From HR10 sp964615335 (GTDB lineage Bacteria; Acidobacteriota; Blastocatellia; HR10): a DNA stretch of 64,000 nt. Shown here one piece after another: positions 36,263 through 45,402 of this stretch. The translations under genes were made by a program, and so were the position numbers. The stretch's first letter is position 1. Each line of letters opens with the position of its first letter. The notes beneath the pieces were generated by a model. The model was given only the letters and a program-made list of their open reading frames with translations. It was not told where the DNA came from and ran no database searches. The DNA lies in NCBI GenBank assembly GCA_964615335.1, contig CAZTMT010000016.1, positions 1 through 64,000 of the forward strand. The letters are read 5' to 3'.

Positions 36263-37360
36263 TCAGAAGACCTCCTGAACGACGGGGGATGAAGGACGGC
36301 TTTCATTGCCGGCGCGATCCACGGCCGTGACCCGATACGCATAGCGCGCACCTCGCTGCACGGCCTCATCGCGATAGATCGTGAAGGGATGAGGAGCCGG
36401 ATTCAACCGCATCCATTCCGAATCCGGAGCTTCCGCCGATGACGCGCGATAGATGTAGTACCCCACGACGTCCGGTTCCCGGTTGGGCATCCAGAAGAGG
36501 CTGATGACCCCTTGAGCTGAGGCGGCGACCACCCCTTCCGGAGGAGCCGGAGGGAACGTGTCGCGCGGCGTGAAGAAAGCGGGCGGCGAATCGCGGCTTT
36601 CAAGGAGCGTCCCATCGGGAGCCCGCGCGACGGCCCTCACGATGTAGACGTACTCCGTTCCGTAGGAGAAGTCGCGATCATGCCACTGCGGTTCCGGGAT
36701 GAGAGTTGTGCCGTTGAGCGGAAGATCGAAGTGAGCGTCCGTGGTCTTGCGACGATAGATGTTGTATCCGAGGACGTTCGGCGGAGCCGATCCGTCCACA
36801 TTCCGCGTGGGGGGCTCCCACCGAATGAGGACGACGCCCTGGGCTTCGTCGGCGACCTGCAGGAGACGGGGAGGATGAGGGACATCCCCTCGCGGAATGA
36901 CCGTGACGACGTTCGAGAGGGGACCGGCTCGCCCGCGCGCGTCCACCAGACGCGCCGCGTAGGACGCCCGCCGTCCGAAGAAGGTGATCGGACCATCTTC
37001 GATCACCAGGGTTTCTTCCGGGCGCGCGAGATCCTCGCGCCCGATCCAGGCGATGAGTCGCGCGCGTTCCCGGAAGGATTCTTCCGCAGAAGAGGCGGAG
37101 GGCAGCTCGAGCGCCCGGTAGATTTCCAGATGATCCGGAGCGATTCCGCGTGCGGCCAGAGCCTGAAGATCCGGACGCGGGAGCACGAGCCGGATCGCGT
37201 CCCCCTGCTGCCGGGCGCTGAGTCCTTCAACAGGAGGAAGCGTCCATCGCCGGGGGGGGACCGGAGCGCCCACTTTCCCGCATGAGAGGAGGAGCAATCC
37301 ACTTCCCGCAAGGGCGAGCAGAGGCAGAGAACGCACGCGACGCAGAAGCCCCGGCAGCAT
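36263..37360 (-). CDS. Lipoprotein with fibronectin type III domains
   Basis: 365 residues from ATG 37360, overlapping the hslU stop as TGATG (GTG 37363 also possible). A type II signal peptide ends with the lipobox LLSC, and the mature end CGKVGAPVPP resembles the C-G-x-K-G motif of LptM-like lipoproteins. Two FnIII domains follow (about 160-260 and 265-365) with VLIRWEPPTRN, YNIYRRKT and YYIYRASS. Probably an outer-membrane-anchored adhesion or scaffold protein. Its location between HslU and a keto-acid hydrolase is not informative. Confidence 0.82.
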   Translation of the reverse strand: MLPGLLRRVRSLPLLALAGSGLLLLSCGKVGAPVPPRRWTLPPVEGLSARQQGDAIRLVLPRPDLQALAARGIAPDHLEIYRALELPSASSAEESFRERARLIAWIGREDLARPEETLVIEDGPITFFGRRASYAARLVDARGRAGPLSNVVTVIPRGDVPHPPRLLQVADEAQGVVLIRWEPPTRNVDGSAPPNVLGYNIYRRKTTDAHFDLPLNGTTLIPEPQWHDRDFSYGTEYVYIVRAVARAPDGTLLESRDSPPAFFTPRDTFPPAPPEGVVAASAQGVISLFWMPNREPDVVGYYIYRASSAEAPDSEWMRLNPAPHPFTIYRDEAVQRGARYAYRVTAVDRAGNESRPSSPVVQEVF

Positions 37361-38799
37361 CACAGGATGTAGCGGCTGAGGTCCTGGTTCTGCACGATGC
37401 CCGCCAGGCGACGACGGACGTATTCGGCGTCAATCCGCTGATGCTTCTCCTTGAGATCGGGGGCTTCGAAGGAGATGTCTTCGAGCACCTTCTCCATGAT
37501 CGTGTGCAGGCGCCGGGCGCCGATGTTCTCCGTCTGCTCGTTCACGGCGTAGGCGAACTGGGCGATCGTATCAATGGCGTCGGGCGTGAATTCGAGCGTG
37601 ACCCCTTCGGTGGCCAGAAGCGCCGTGTACTGCTTGATGAGCGAGTTCTTGGGTTCGGTGAGAATGCGTTTGAAGTCCTCGACCGTCAGCGGATCCAGCT
37701 CCACGCGAATGGGGAATCGGCCCTGCAGCTCGGGGATGAGATCGGAGGGTTTGGTGACATGGAAGGCACCGGCCGCGATGAAGAGAATATGGTCGGTGCG
37801 CACGGTGCCGTAGCGCGTGCTCACGGTCGTCCCCTCGATGATCGGCAGCAGATCGCGCTGCACGCCTTCGCGGGAGACATCCGGTCCGTGTCCGGATTCT
37901 CGGCCGGCGATCTTATCAATCTCATCCAGGAAGATGATGCCCGATTGTTCGACGCGCTCCAGGGCGATGCGCGCGACCTGGTCCATGTCAATGAGCTTCT
38001 GCTCCTCCTCCTGGAGGAGATAATCCATCGCCTCATCCACGCGCATCTTTCGCTTCTTGGTCCGTCCGGTCCCGAAGAGGCCGGGGATCAGCTCCTGAAT
38101 GGCGATGTCCATCTCCTCGACGCCCTGGCTCGTGATGATCTCGAAGCGCCCGGGGAAGAAGCGCTCGCGGACTTCGATTTCGACGATGCGGTTATTGAGC
38201 TTCCCCTCGCGCAGGAGCTGGCGCAGCTTCTCGCGCGTGCGCTGCAGTTGCTCGAAATCGGCTCCTTCTTCGAAGGCGAACTCCCCCTCTTCTTCCTCGA
38301 GGAGGTCGGTGAGGCTCTGGCGACGCGTCTTGCGTTTGCGCCCCGAAGGGAGCAAGAGGTCCAGGAGGCGCTCCTCGGCGTTCTGCTCGGCTTTATCGGC
38401 GACCTCCTGCATCTTCTCGGCGCGCACCATATCCACCGCGACATCCACGAGATCGCGGATCATGGATTCGACGTCGCGCCCGACGTATCCGACCTCGGTG
38501 AATTTCGACGCCTCGACTTTCAGAAACGGCGAGTTCGAGAGGCGGGCCAGGCGTCGGGCGATCTCCGTCTTGCCCACACCGGTCGGTCCGATCATGAGGA
38601 TGTTCTTTGGGATGATGTCCTGAGCGAGATCGGGGGGGAGCTTCTGCCGCCGGATGCGATTGCGCAGGGCGATGGCGACGGCGCGTTTGGCGGCCGTCTG
38701 TCCGACGACATATTTGTCCAGCTCCTCGACGATCTGACGAGGGGTCAGCTCGTCCAGTTTCGGAAGCGTTTCGACCTCGCTGGAGAGGTAGATCACCAT
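37360..38799 (-). CDS. hslU: HslU ATPase subunit of the HslUV protease
   Basis: 479 residues. AAA+ unfoldase with Walker A GPTGVGKTE (about 71-79), Walker B IIFLDEIDK, an intermediate I-domain rich in charged residues (about 130-240), sensor segment and the C-terminal activating tail ending DLSRYIL that docks into HslV. ATG 38799 is 7 bp after the HslV stop. Hexameric partner of HslV in cytoplasmic proteolysis. Confidence 0.97.
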   Translation of the reverse strand: MVIYLSSEVETLPKLDELTPRQIVEELDKYVVGQTAAKRAVAIALRNRIRRQKLPPDLAQDIIPKNILMIGPTGVGKTEIARRLARLSNSPFLKVEASKFTEVGYVGRDVESMIRDLVDVAVDMVRAEKMQEVADKAEQNAEERLLDLLLPSGRKRKTRRQSLTDLLEEEEGEFAFEEGADFEQLQRTREKLRQLLREGKLNNRIVEIEVRERFFPGRFEIITSQGVEEMDIAIQELIPGLFGTGRTKKRKMRVDEAMDYLLQEEEQKLIDMDQVARIALERVEQSGIIFLDEIDKIAGRESGHGPDVSREGVQRDLLPIIEGTTVSTRYGTVRTDHILFIAAGAFHVTKPSDLIPELQGRFPIRVELDPLTVEDFKRILTEPKNSLIKQYTALLATEGVTLEFTPDAIDTIAQFAYAVNEQTENIGARRLHTIMEKVLEDISFEAPDLKEKHQRIDAEYVRRRLAGIVQNQDLSRYIL

Positions 38800-38806
38800 A
38801 GGATGT

Positions 38807-39349
38807 TCACAGCTCCTCGATGATGAAATACTCGTTCGTGTAGATGCAGATTTGGCTCGCGATGCGCAGAGCCTCCTCGGCGATCTCGCGAGCCGAGAGC
38901 GTCGTGTACTTCAGGAGGGCGCGCGCGGCGGCCAGGGCGTAGGGTCCGCCCGATCCGATCGCCGCGATGGGATCATCGGGCTCGATGACCTCGCCGCTGC
39001 CCGAGAGAATGAGCGAGCGCTCTCGATCGGCGACCAGCAGCAGGGCTTCCAGATGGCGCAGGTATCGGTCCGTGCGCCAATCGCGCGCCAGCTCCGTCGC
39101 CGCTCGAAGCAGGTTGCCCCGAAACTCTTCGAGTTTCCCTTCGAAGCGCTGAAAGAGCGCCAGGGCATCGGCGGTCGAGCCCGCGAATCCGGCCAGCACT
39201 TTGTTGTTGTAAAGGCGACGCACCTTGCGCGCGTGCTGCTTCAGAACCGTGTCCTGAAAGGTGACCTGTCCGTCGCTGGCCATGACGACCTGCTCGTTGC
39301 GGCGAACGCAGAGAACGGTCGTTCCTCTGACGCGCGTGTCGTTCCTCAT
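38807..39349 (-). CDS. hslV: HslV peptidase subunit of the HslUV protease
   Basis: 180 residues from ATG 39349, giving a 9-residue propeptide followed by the N-terminal Thr of mature HslV (TTVLCVRR, Thr10). Conserved MASDGQVTFQDTV and AGSTADA are present. An ATG at 39394 is excluded because the -10 box (39366-39371) lies downstream of it. Together with hslU it forms a two-gene operon driven by a good promoter. Threonine peptidase of the proteasome-like family. Confidence 0.95.
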   Translation of the reverse strand: MRNDTRVRGTTVLCVRRNEQVVMASDGQVTFQDTVLKQHARKVRRLYNNKVLAGFAGSTADALALFQRFEGKLEEFRGNLLRAATELARDWRTDRYLRHLEALLLVADRERSLILSGSGEVIEPDDPIAAIGSGGPYALAAARALLKYTTLSAREIAEEALRIASQICIYTNEYFIIEEL

Positions 39350-39365
39350 TGGTATTCCGACAAGG

Positions 39366-39394
39366 ACTATAAGAGTCGTCGCCCGAATTGTCAA
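39366..39394 (-). promoter_or_regulatory. Sigma-70-type promoter of hslVU
   Basis: TTGACA (39389-39394), 17-bp spacer, TATAGT (39366-39371) on the minus strand. The start lies near 39360, giving a leader of about 10 nt before ATG 39349. Confidence 0.8.
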
Positions 39395-39475
39395 GAAAGC
39401 GGAAGCCGAATCGCGTTGACTTCACAACCTTCACCGACCTAGGATTACTCCGCATGCGCTCTGGGGGGAGAAGCG

Positions 39476-39958
39476 ATGAGGACAGCGCGCGACCTCGCCG
39501 AGCAGATCCGGGAGCAACTGGCCGAGGAGTGGATCCCCGCGATCTACGAGAGAGAGATCCTCTCGGATCGCACGCGCCGATATGCGTTGAATTGTCCGCA
39601 GGGGGCTCGCCGCGTGGAGATCATTCACACGCTTTTGGGGATCGAGGTGAAGGCCGATGGGCGGCGGCTCCTGGTGCCCGATCTGGCCCTGGCGCGGTAT
39701 CTGGCGACCTTCGCGCGCATCGGCGTGGAAGTCATCGCCATCCCTTACGACATCACGCGCGTGTCGCGGATGGCCGATCGGCTGGAGCAGGCGTGGCATC
39801 GGCTGCGGCTGCTTGTGGAGCAGGCGACCGAAGGGCGCAGCGCGCCGTTTCGATCTCGCGTGCGATCCTCTCTGCTGCAGTGGATGCGCGCCGAACTGAA
39901 GGAGCTGGGAGCGGGCCCTCTGTATCCTTCCTTCGAGATGGTGCGGCGACGACGATGA
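39476..39958 (+). CDS. Hypothetical cytoplasmic protein
   Basis: 160 residues, GGGGGGAGAAGCG before the ATG. No signal or membrane helix. It has a hydrophobic core region (RRLLVPDLALARYLATFARIGVEVIAIPYDITRVSRMADRLEQAW) and a positively charged C-terminus. No family recognised. Divergent from hslV and overlapping the GT9 gene by ATGA, so it belongs to the LPS-core-like operon. Confidence 0.72.
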   Translation: MRTARDLAEQIREQLAEEWIPAIYEREILSDRTRRYALNCPQGARRVEIIHTLLGIEVKADGRRLLVPDLALARYLATFARIGVEVIAIPYDITRVSRMADRLEQAWHRLRLLVEQATEGRSAPFRSRVRSSLLQWMRAELKELGAGPLYPSFEMVRRRR

Positions 39959-40968
39959 GGCCGATTCTCACACAGCCTTCGTTCTCGCGGATCCTCCTGC
40001 TGCATCTGGGGAGGGTGAGCGAGGTCATCTTCGCTCTGCCGGCATGTCAGGTCCTGCGGGAACGATTCCCTCAGGCGGAGATCGCTCTTGTGGCGACGCC
40101 GCCCGCCTGTGACCTGTTCGCCTTAAGTGGGATCAGCGTGCGTGCTGTTCCTGTGTCGCGCCTGCATTGGCCCGATTTCCTGCTGCCGTGGGTCGGCTTC
40201 GATCTGGCTTCCACCCTGTGGGAACTGCGGCAGCGCGCGTATGAGATCGCTGTGGATTTCCATCCTTCGCCGGAAACGGTTCTTTGGCTTCTGGCCGCCG
40301 GCGTGCGCTCTCGCCTGGCGGCTGTGCGACCGGAAGGGTTCGTCGGCCTCCTCTACACGGTCTGGCGGGTTCCCGATGATCCGCGGCGGCATCTGGTGGA
40401 TCGGTATCTGGAAGCCCTGCGAAGCTTCGGGATCACACCGACTCGTCGTCTTCCGCGCGTACGAACGGATCCTTCGACCGATGCGCGTCTGGAGCAGTGG
40501 CTGCGGGCCCGAGGAGTCGGAGAGGGGGAGCTGCTGGTTGGGCTCTGCGGAGAAGCCGATCCGGGAGAAGCGGCCTGGCCGGCAGACCGTTTCCGCGACC
40601 TGGCGCACCGGCTTTACGGACACTTTCGCGCGCGCCTCCTTGATGTGGGATTGGGGAGACGCCGCGCGAGCCGACCGGATCTCCCTCGGGGCGCGCTCTC
40701 TCTGCGGGCGCGTTCTCTCGGTGAGCTGGCGTCGGCGCTGGCTCGATGCGCGCTGGTGATCTCCGGGGACACCGCTGCGGGACATCTGGCCGCGGCGCTG
40801 GGAGTTCCCACACTGATGCTCGGCTGTCGGAGAACCAGACGTCCCCTTGGGGAAGAGCATCGGTTCATCGCGCGCGAGGACCTGCCGACATCTTCGGTGG
40901 AGCAGGTCTTCGATATGGCCAGCGAGATGCTCGGCAGAAGTCGCACGGCCGCTCTTTTCCGCTCCTGA
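39955..40968 (+). CDS. GT9-family glycosyltransferase (heptosyltransferase-like)
   Basis: 337 residues from ATG 39955. Two Rossmann-like halves of the GT-B fold: N-terminal ILLLHLGRVSEVIFALPACQVLRERFPQAEI and C-terminal ALVISGDTAAGHLAAALGVPTLML, the S-D-T/S-G-P-x-H-type donor-site motif of ADP-heptose transferases (here GDTAAGH). Likely adds heptose or a related sugar to the LPS inner core. The usual P-G-A-x-x-x-x-K-x-W segment is degenerate (EADPGEAAWPADRF), so activity or donor may differ. Confidence 0.8.
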   Translation: MRPILTQPSFSRILLLHLGRVSEVIFALPACQVLRERFPQAEIALVATPPACDLFALSGISVRAVPVSRLHWPDFLLPWVGFDLASTLWELRQRAYEIAVDFHPSPETVLWLLAAGVRSRLAAVRPEGFVGLLYTVWRVPDDPRRHLVDRYLEALRSFGITPTRRLPRVRTDPSTDARLEQWLRARGVGEGELLVGLCGEADPGEAAWPADRFRDLAHRLYGHFRARLLDVGLGRRRASRPDLPRGALSLRARSLGELASALARCALVISGDTAAGHLAAALGVPTLMLGCRRTRRPLGEEHRFIAREDLPTSSVEQVFDMASEMLGRSRTAALFRS

Positions 40969-41023
40969 GAGTTGCCCTGTGCGACGCTCCCGTGATAGAG
41001 TAGCCAGCGAGAGGACATTGGCC

Positions 41024-41233
41024 ATGAGCATCAAGCCGGAGCTTTTGGAGATTCTCGCCTGTCCCGCCTGCGTGCGGGAGGCGAACGAACGAGCGAAGGT
41101 CCGTTTGACGAGCGATGGTCAGGGTCTTCAGTGCCCCCTCTGTCACCGCGTCTATCCGATTCGCGAAGGTATACCGGTGATGCTCGTTGAGGAAGCGCAG
41201 ATCGCGGAGCGACCATTGTGGCGCGAGGACTGA
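41024..41233 (+). CDS. Trm112-family zinc-ribbon protein (YcaR-like)
   Basis: 69 residues from ATG 41024. CPAC near residues 13-16 and CPLC near 38-41 form the zinc ribbon of the Trm112/UPF0434 family, and RVYPIREGIPVML is the family tail. Eukaryotic Trm112 activates methyltransferases; bacterial forms of this size sit near LPS and lipid A genes, as here. It lies between two GT9 genes. Role unknown. Confidence 0.88.
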   Translation: MSIKPELLEILACPACVREANERAKVRLTSDGQGLQCPLCHRVYPIREGIPVMLVEEAQIAERPLWRED

Positions 41234-41270
41234 GGGAAGTGCGGGCTCGGGCAGAAGACAAGGGGGGGAC

Positions 41271-42389
41271 ATGACAGGTGGAGATCGCGCAGCTCAGATC
41301 GAATTGCCCTGGGATCGAATCCGGCGCGTCCTGTTGATCCGGTTGCGCTCGATCGGAGACACGGTGCTCATGACGCCGTGCCTGACGGCGCTCAAGGCGT
41401 GGAAGCCGGAGTTGTGGATCAGCGTTCTCAGCGAATCTCTCTCGGCGCCGCTTCTGGAAGACCATCCGCTTGTGGATGAGGTGATCGTTCTGCAACGAGA
41501 GGGGCACCTGATCCGCGATGGACGACAGCGCTGGCGCTTGGCCCAGCTTTTGCGGGAGCGCTTCTTTGACGTCGTCTTCAACCTGCACGGAGGAACAACG
41601 GCCACGCTGCTGGCGTACATGAGTCGCGCTCCGGAGCGGATCGGATATCGCGGCTATCGCTACGGCTGGTTGCACACGCGGCGGGCGCCTGACCCACAGG
41701 AGATCTGGCAGAAGGCGGAGATTCACTCGGCCGAGCAGCAATTGGGGCTCGTGAAATGGTGTGGCGTTCCCTGCGCCGCTCTCCCTCTGCCCTCGCTTCG
41801 GGCCAGTGAGCAGGCGGTTCGGAGCGTGGAGCGGCGTCTCCGACAGATGGGGATTCGCGACCCGTTCGCCGTGATCCATCCGGCGGCCACGCAGGAATCC
41901 AAGAGATGGTCGGCCTATCGGTTCGCCCAGGTTGTGCGATACCTGGCCGCCCGGCACGGCTTGCCCTCGCTCGTCATTGCGGCACCGCAGCAAGAGCACA
42001 TCACCGATGCCGTCAAAGGGTTCGCTGGGATGGCCGCCCATCCGGTGACGGATTTGAGCCTGAAGGAGGTCATCGCGCTTTTGGGGCGCGCGGCGCTTTT
42101 TGTCGGCAATGACAGCGGACCGGCCCATATCGCGGCTGCGATGGGCTGTCCGACCGTCGTGATCTTCGGAGCCTCAGACCCGACGATCTGGAGGCCCCTG
42201 GGGAGCGCCCCTTCGGCCGTCGTGTGTGTGGAGAGAGATCAGTTCGGCGTCCCGTTGCCTGCCGCCGAACGGATCCGTCATGTGCGCGTCGAGCAGGTCA
42301 CTGAAGCCATCGAAAGGGTGCTCGCCGCGATGGCCGGTGAGCCGACCCGGCGCGCGAAGATTGTCCATTGGGATCAGCCGGCGTCATGA
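41271..42389 (+). CDS. ADP-heptose:LPS heptosyltransferase (GT9)
   Basis: 372 residues from ATG 41271 (AGGGGGGGAC upstream). The N-terminal RVLLIRLRSIGDTVLMTPCLTALKAWKP has the GT9 signature R-x-x-S-I-G-D. The C-terminal part has IHPAATQESKRWSAYRF and FVGNDSGPAHIAAAMGCPTVVIFG (donor-binding site). Transfers heptose to the inner core at the cytoplasmic face. More canonical than the GT9 gene before it; shares ATGA with the kinase gene. Confidence 0.92.
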   Translation: MTGGDRAAQIELPWDRIRRVLLIRLRSIGDTVLMTPCLTALKAWKPELWISVLSESLSAPLLEDHPLVDEVIVLQREGHLIRDGRQRWRLAQLLRERFFDVVFNLHGGTTATLLAYMSRAPERIGYRGYRYGWLHTRRAPDPQEIWQKAEIHSAEQQLGLVKWCGVPCAALPLPSLRASEQAVRSVERRLRQMGIRDPFAVIHPAATQESKRWSAYRFAQVVRYLAARHGLPSLVIAAPQQEHITDAVKGFAGMAAHPVTDLSLKEVIALLGRAALFVGNDSGPAHIAAAMGCPTVVIFGASDPTIWRPLGSAPSAVVCVERDQFGVPLPAAERIRHVRVEQVTEAIERVLAAMAGEPTRRAKIVHWDQPAS

Positions 42390-43426
42390 GGGCGAGGGAA
42401 AACCAAGGGTCTGACCAGCGCATACCCCCCGAATGGGCCGAATGTCTGCTGGAGCGGTTCGCCGGACATCGCTTGCTTGTGCTGGGAGATCTCATGCTCG
42501 ATGAATACCTCTGGGGAAAGGCTCGGCGCATCTCCCCGGAAGCTCCCGTTCCTGTGGTCGAGATCGAGCGGGAATCGCTCCGCCCTGGGGGAGCAGGTAA
42601 CGTGGCGAGCAATCTCGCAGCGCTGGGAGCCCAGCCGGTGCTCGTCGCCGTGACCGGAGCGGATGCCGCCGCCGAGCGCCTCCGCGCCCTCCTCTCTGCA
42701 GAAGGGCTCGAGACCGAAGGCGTGCTGACCGATCCCACGCGCCCAACGACTGTGAAAACGCGCATCCTCGCGCAGAATCAACAGGTCGTGCGCGCCGATC
42801 GCGAGAGTCGAGAACCGCTCTCGGAAGAACTCACGCGCCGGCTTCTGACCGCCGTGCACGAGCGGTTAGGGACAATCGCCGGCGTCATCATCTCCGATTA
42901 CGAGAAAGGAGTGATCACGCCGCTTCTTCTGCGGACGCTTCTGCCCGAGCTACAGCGTCGCGGCCTGCCGGTCTTCCTGGATCCGAAGATACGGAACTTC
43001 CCCTACTATCGGCCGGTGACATGGATCAAGCCAAATCAACGCGAGGCCGAGACGGTGACCCGGCGGGAGATCACCGATGAAGCGTCGCTTCAGGACATCG
43101 GTCGCCAATTGCGGGATCTCGTTCAGTGCGACTACATATTGCTCACGCGGGGCGAGCAGGGGATGACGCTCTTCTCCCCCGATGGCCGGCTCCAGCATAT
43201 CCCGACCGTGGCGCGCGAGGTCTACGATGTAACGGGTGCCGGGGATACGGTCATGGCGGCGCTCAGCCTCGCAGTCATCGCCGGCGCGCCTCCCCTGCGG
43301 GCTGCCCAACTGGCCAATTATGCGGCCAGCGTCGTCATCGGAAAGGTCGGAACGGCTGTCGTCACGCGCCGTGAGCTTCTGGCCGCCATTCGCGCCGATT
43401 GGCTCCTTCAGTCCACTCCTTCATAG
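42386..43426 (+). CDS. hldA: D-glycero-beta-D-manno-heptose-7-phosphate kinase (RfaE1-type)
   Basis: 346 residues. PfkB-family kinase of the RfaE domain I type: LVLGDLMLDEYLWGKARRISPEAPVPVV at the start, GGAGNVASNLAALGA, and the anion-hole/catalytic GAGDTV. The adenylyltransferase domain of bifunctional HldE is absent, so a separate HldC would be needed elsewhere. Supplies ADP-heptose precursor for the two GT9 enzymes in the same operon. ATG 42386 overlaps the GT9 stop. Confidence 0.93.
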   Translation: MRARENQGSDQRIPPEWAECLLERFAGHRLLVLGDLMLDEYLWGKARRISPEAPVPVVEIERESLRPGGAGNVASNLAALGAQPVLVAVTGADAAAERLRALLSAEGLETEGVLTDPTRPTTVKTRILAQNQQVVRADRESREPLSEELTRRLLTAVHERLGTIAGVIISDYEKGVITPLLLRTLLPELQRRGLPVFLDPKIRNFPYYRPVTWIKPNQREAETVTRREITDEASLQDIGRQLRDLVQCDYILLTRGEQGMTLFSPDGRLQHIPTVAREVYDVTGAGDTVMAALSLAVIAGAPPLRAAQLANYAASVVIGKVGTAVVTRRELLAAIRADWLLQSTPS

Positions 43427-43439
43427 GATCAGCCCCATC

Positions 43440-43735
43440 CCGCAAAGAGCCCGCCGCAGCACGCAATGACCCGAGGTGGAGCACGAGCGGAACCCCATTG
43501 GGGATCGAACCTCGTTCCACAGAGAGCCTGCTCTGGCAGGCGACAGAAAATAGCCTGGGGTGAAGCACGAGCGGAACCCCAGGAATCCCAACATGACAAA
43601 ATTTCATTCCGCAGAAAGCCCACGGAGTGGGCGACAGAGAATAGCCCGGGGTGGAGCGAAGCGGAACCCCAGGAAACGAAGTCCCCAATTATCCTCGAGC
43701 CCGCGCCAGCGGGCGACACACCGGGTCAAAAGCCC
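43440..43735 (-). repeat. Left hairpin-repeat array, minus orientation
   Basis: Three degenerate units about 82-91 bp apart, in opposite orientation to the right array. Each contains GGCTATTCTCTGTCGCCC followed by a short G/C hairpin, GGGCT, and, further on, GGGGTTCCGCTC. Read on the minus strand, the unit nearest the centre (about 43682-43728) starts GTGTGTCGCCCGC and has the head feature AATTGGGG, like the right array head. Non-coding, high GC. Confidence 0.7.
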
Positions 43736-43820
43736 TGCGGCGGGGATAACGCCATTCCCGCATCCCCCGATGTGATGACCTGGTGTTCATGAATCAAACC
43801 GGTTGGGTGGCACTCTGGTG
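43736..43820. repeat. Central element between the two divergent repeat arrays
   Basis: The block starting ATCCCCCGATGTGATGAC at 43762 recurs with roughly 70-75% identity at 58439, directly before the array at 58439-58835. It is therefore a conserved leader-like element attached to repeat arrays, not random spacer. No reading frame is convincing in it. Confidence 0.6.
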
Positions 43821-44150
43821 TGTCGCCCCCTTCGGGGGCTCTTGGGAATTGGGGGCCTTACGTTCCGTTCCTAGGGCTTACGCCCTAGGCTATTCTCTGC
43901 CGCCCCCTCCGGGGGCTTATTGAGGAATGGGATCGGTCTCCCAATGGGGCTTACGCCCTAGGCTATTTTCTGTCGCCCACTGCGTGGGCTCTATGCGGAA
44001 GTGAGTCGTTCTCCAAATGGGGCTCACGCCCTGGGCTAATCTCTGCCGCCCCCTCCGTGGGCTCGGTGCGGAAATGTGATGTTCTCCCGATGGGGCTCGC
44101 GCCCCAGGGCTGTTCTCTGTCGTCCCCTTTAGGAGCTTTTTGCGGAACCT
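43821..44150 (+). repeat. Right hairpin-repeat array, period 73-74 bp
   Basis: A head unit (43821-43899) and units at 43900-43972, 43973-44045, 44046-44119 and a truncated one after 44120. Units share GGGGCT-YACGCCC-(T/G)GGCTA-TCTCTG-(T/C)CGCCC-hairpin-GGGCT and differ in the next 30 bp or so. CCTAGGGC-TTAC-GCCCTAGG (about 43870-43889) is a perfect 8-bp hairpin. Similar interspersed repeats occur in several phyla and are not CRISPR (no short direct repeat with uniform spacers). Confidence 0.75.
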
Positions 44151-44177
44151 ATCTTGGCTTGTTGTCATGTCGGGGCT

Positions 44178-45365
44178 TCAGCGTTCGCCCAGGATGATCT
44201 TGGCGATCGTCTGAAGCTGCATGTTCGAGGTCCCCTCGTAGATCTTCCCGATCTTGGCGTCGCGGAAGTACTTCTCGGCCGGATAGTCCCTGGTGTATCC
44301 ATAGCCGCCGTAGATCTCGATGACATGAGAAGTGACCTTCTCGGCGACCACCGAAGCGTAGTATTTGGCCATGGCGGCCTCTTTCACGAAGGGAGAGCCG
44401 GCGTCCTTCAGGCGCGCGGCATTGTAGACCAGAAGGCGAGCCGCCTCCAGCTCCGTCGCCAGCTCCGCCAGGAGAAACTGAATGGCCTGGAATTCCGCGA
44501 TCGGTCGGCCGAACTGCTTCCGCTCCTTGGCGTACTGAATCCCACACTGCAGGGCCCCTTGAGCGAGCCCGATCATCTGCGCGCCGATGCCGATCCGCCC
44601 TTCGTTGAGCGTCTCGATGGCGACCTTATATCCCTTGCCGACCTCGCCGAGAATGTTCTCCTTGGGGACGGGGACCTCATCCAAAATCAGCTCGCAGGTC
44701 GAAGAGGCGCGGATGCCGAGTTTGTCTTCCTTCTTCCCCACGGTGAAGCCGGGGAAGTCGCGTTCCACCAGAAAGGCCGTGATGCCCCGATAACCCCATT
44801 CGGGATTGACTGTGGCGAAGACGATGAACAGGCCGGCCTCCATAGCGTTGGTCGTCCAGAGTTTTCGTCCCGTCAGCACGTAGTGATCGTTGCGCTCAAG
44901 AGCCCGGCACTGCAGGGCGAAGGCATCGCTGCCGGCTCCGGCTTCTGAGAGGGCGTACGCCCCGACCGTGTCCGAAGCCAGTCGCGGCAGGTATTTCGCC
45001 TTCACCTCCGGAGATCCCCAGCGCATGATGGCATTGTTGACCAGCGTGTTCTGCACGTCCACGACGACTCCGGCCGATGCATCCACGCGCGAAAGCTCCT
45101 CGACGGCGAGCACGGTCATGAAGAAGCTCCCTCCCGCTCCACCGTATTCCTCTGGAATCGCGATGCCCATCAGGCCGAGTCGGAAGAAATTCTGAATGAG
45201 TCCCGGATCGAACTTCCCCTCCTCGTCCATCGTCCGAACCAGAGGGCGCACGCGCTCCTCGGCGAACTGTCGGACGCTCTGGCGGAACAGCTCCTCCTCT
45301 TCGGAGAGCTGGGTCAAGGGGGGGAGAATCGAAAGGCGTCCTGCTTCCTTCGGCTCCCTGGTCAT
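44178..45365 (-). CDS. Acyl-CoA dehydrogenase (short/branched-chain type)
   Basis: 395 residues from ATG 45365 (AAGGAGGAGAAGAGG upstream). FAD-linked family landmarks: YALSEAGAGSDAFAL, KLWTTNAMEAGLF, RKQFGRPIAEFQAIQFLLA and the catalytic-base region IYGGYGYTRDYPAEKYFRDAKIGKIYEGTSNMQ with Glu in YEGTS. Introduces the alpha-beta double bond in acyl-CoA; electrons go to ETF. No ETF or other beta-oxidation gene is adjacent. Confidence 0.93.
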   Translation of the reverse strand: MTREPKEAGRLSILPPLTQLSEEEELFRQSVRQFAEERVRPLVRTMDEEGKFDPGLIQNFFRLGLMGIAIPEEYGGAGGSFFMTVLAVEELSRVDASAGVVVDVQNTLVNNAIMRWGSPEVKAKYLPRLASDTVGAYALSEAGAGSDAFALQCRALERNDHYVLTGRKLWTTNAMEAGLFIVFATVNPEWGYRGITAFLVERDFPGFTVGKKEDKLGIRASSTCELILDEVPVPKENILGEVGKGYKVAIETLNEGRIGIGAQMIGLAQGALQCGIQYAKERKQFGRPIAEFQAIQFLLAELATELEAARLLVYNAARLKDAGSPFVKEAAMAKYYASVVAEKVTSHVIEIYGGYGYTRDYPAEKYFRDAKIGKIYEGTSNMQLQTIAKIILGER

Positions 45366-45402
45366 CCTCTTCTCCTCCTTCGGCTTTTGCATCGGAGGGC
45401 AT

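Noticed and set aside
37282..38823. 513-codon open frame on the plus strand across hslU
   Set aside because: Antisense shadow of the conserved HslU gene; no ribosome site and no recognisable protein.
43440..44150. CRISPR array
   Set aside because: Units are 73-91 bp, imperfect, with two internal hairpins and drifting sequence; no short identical repeat with unique spacers and no cas genes.
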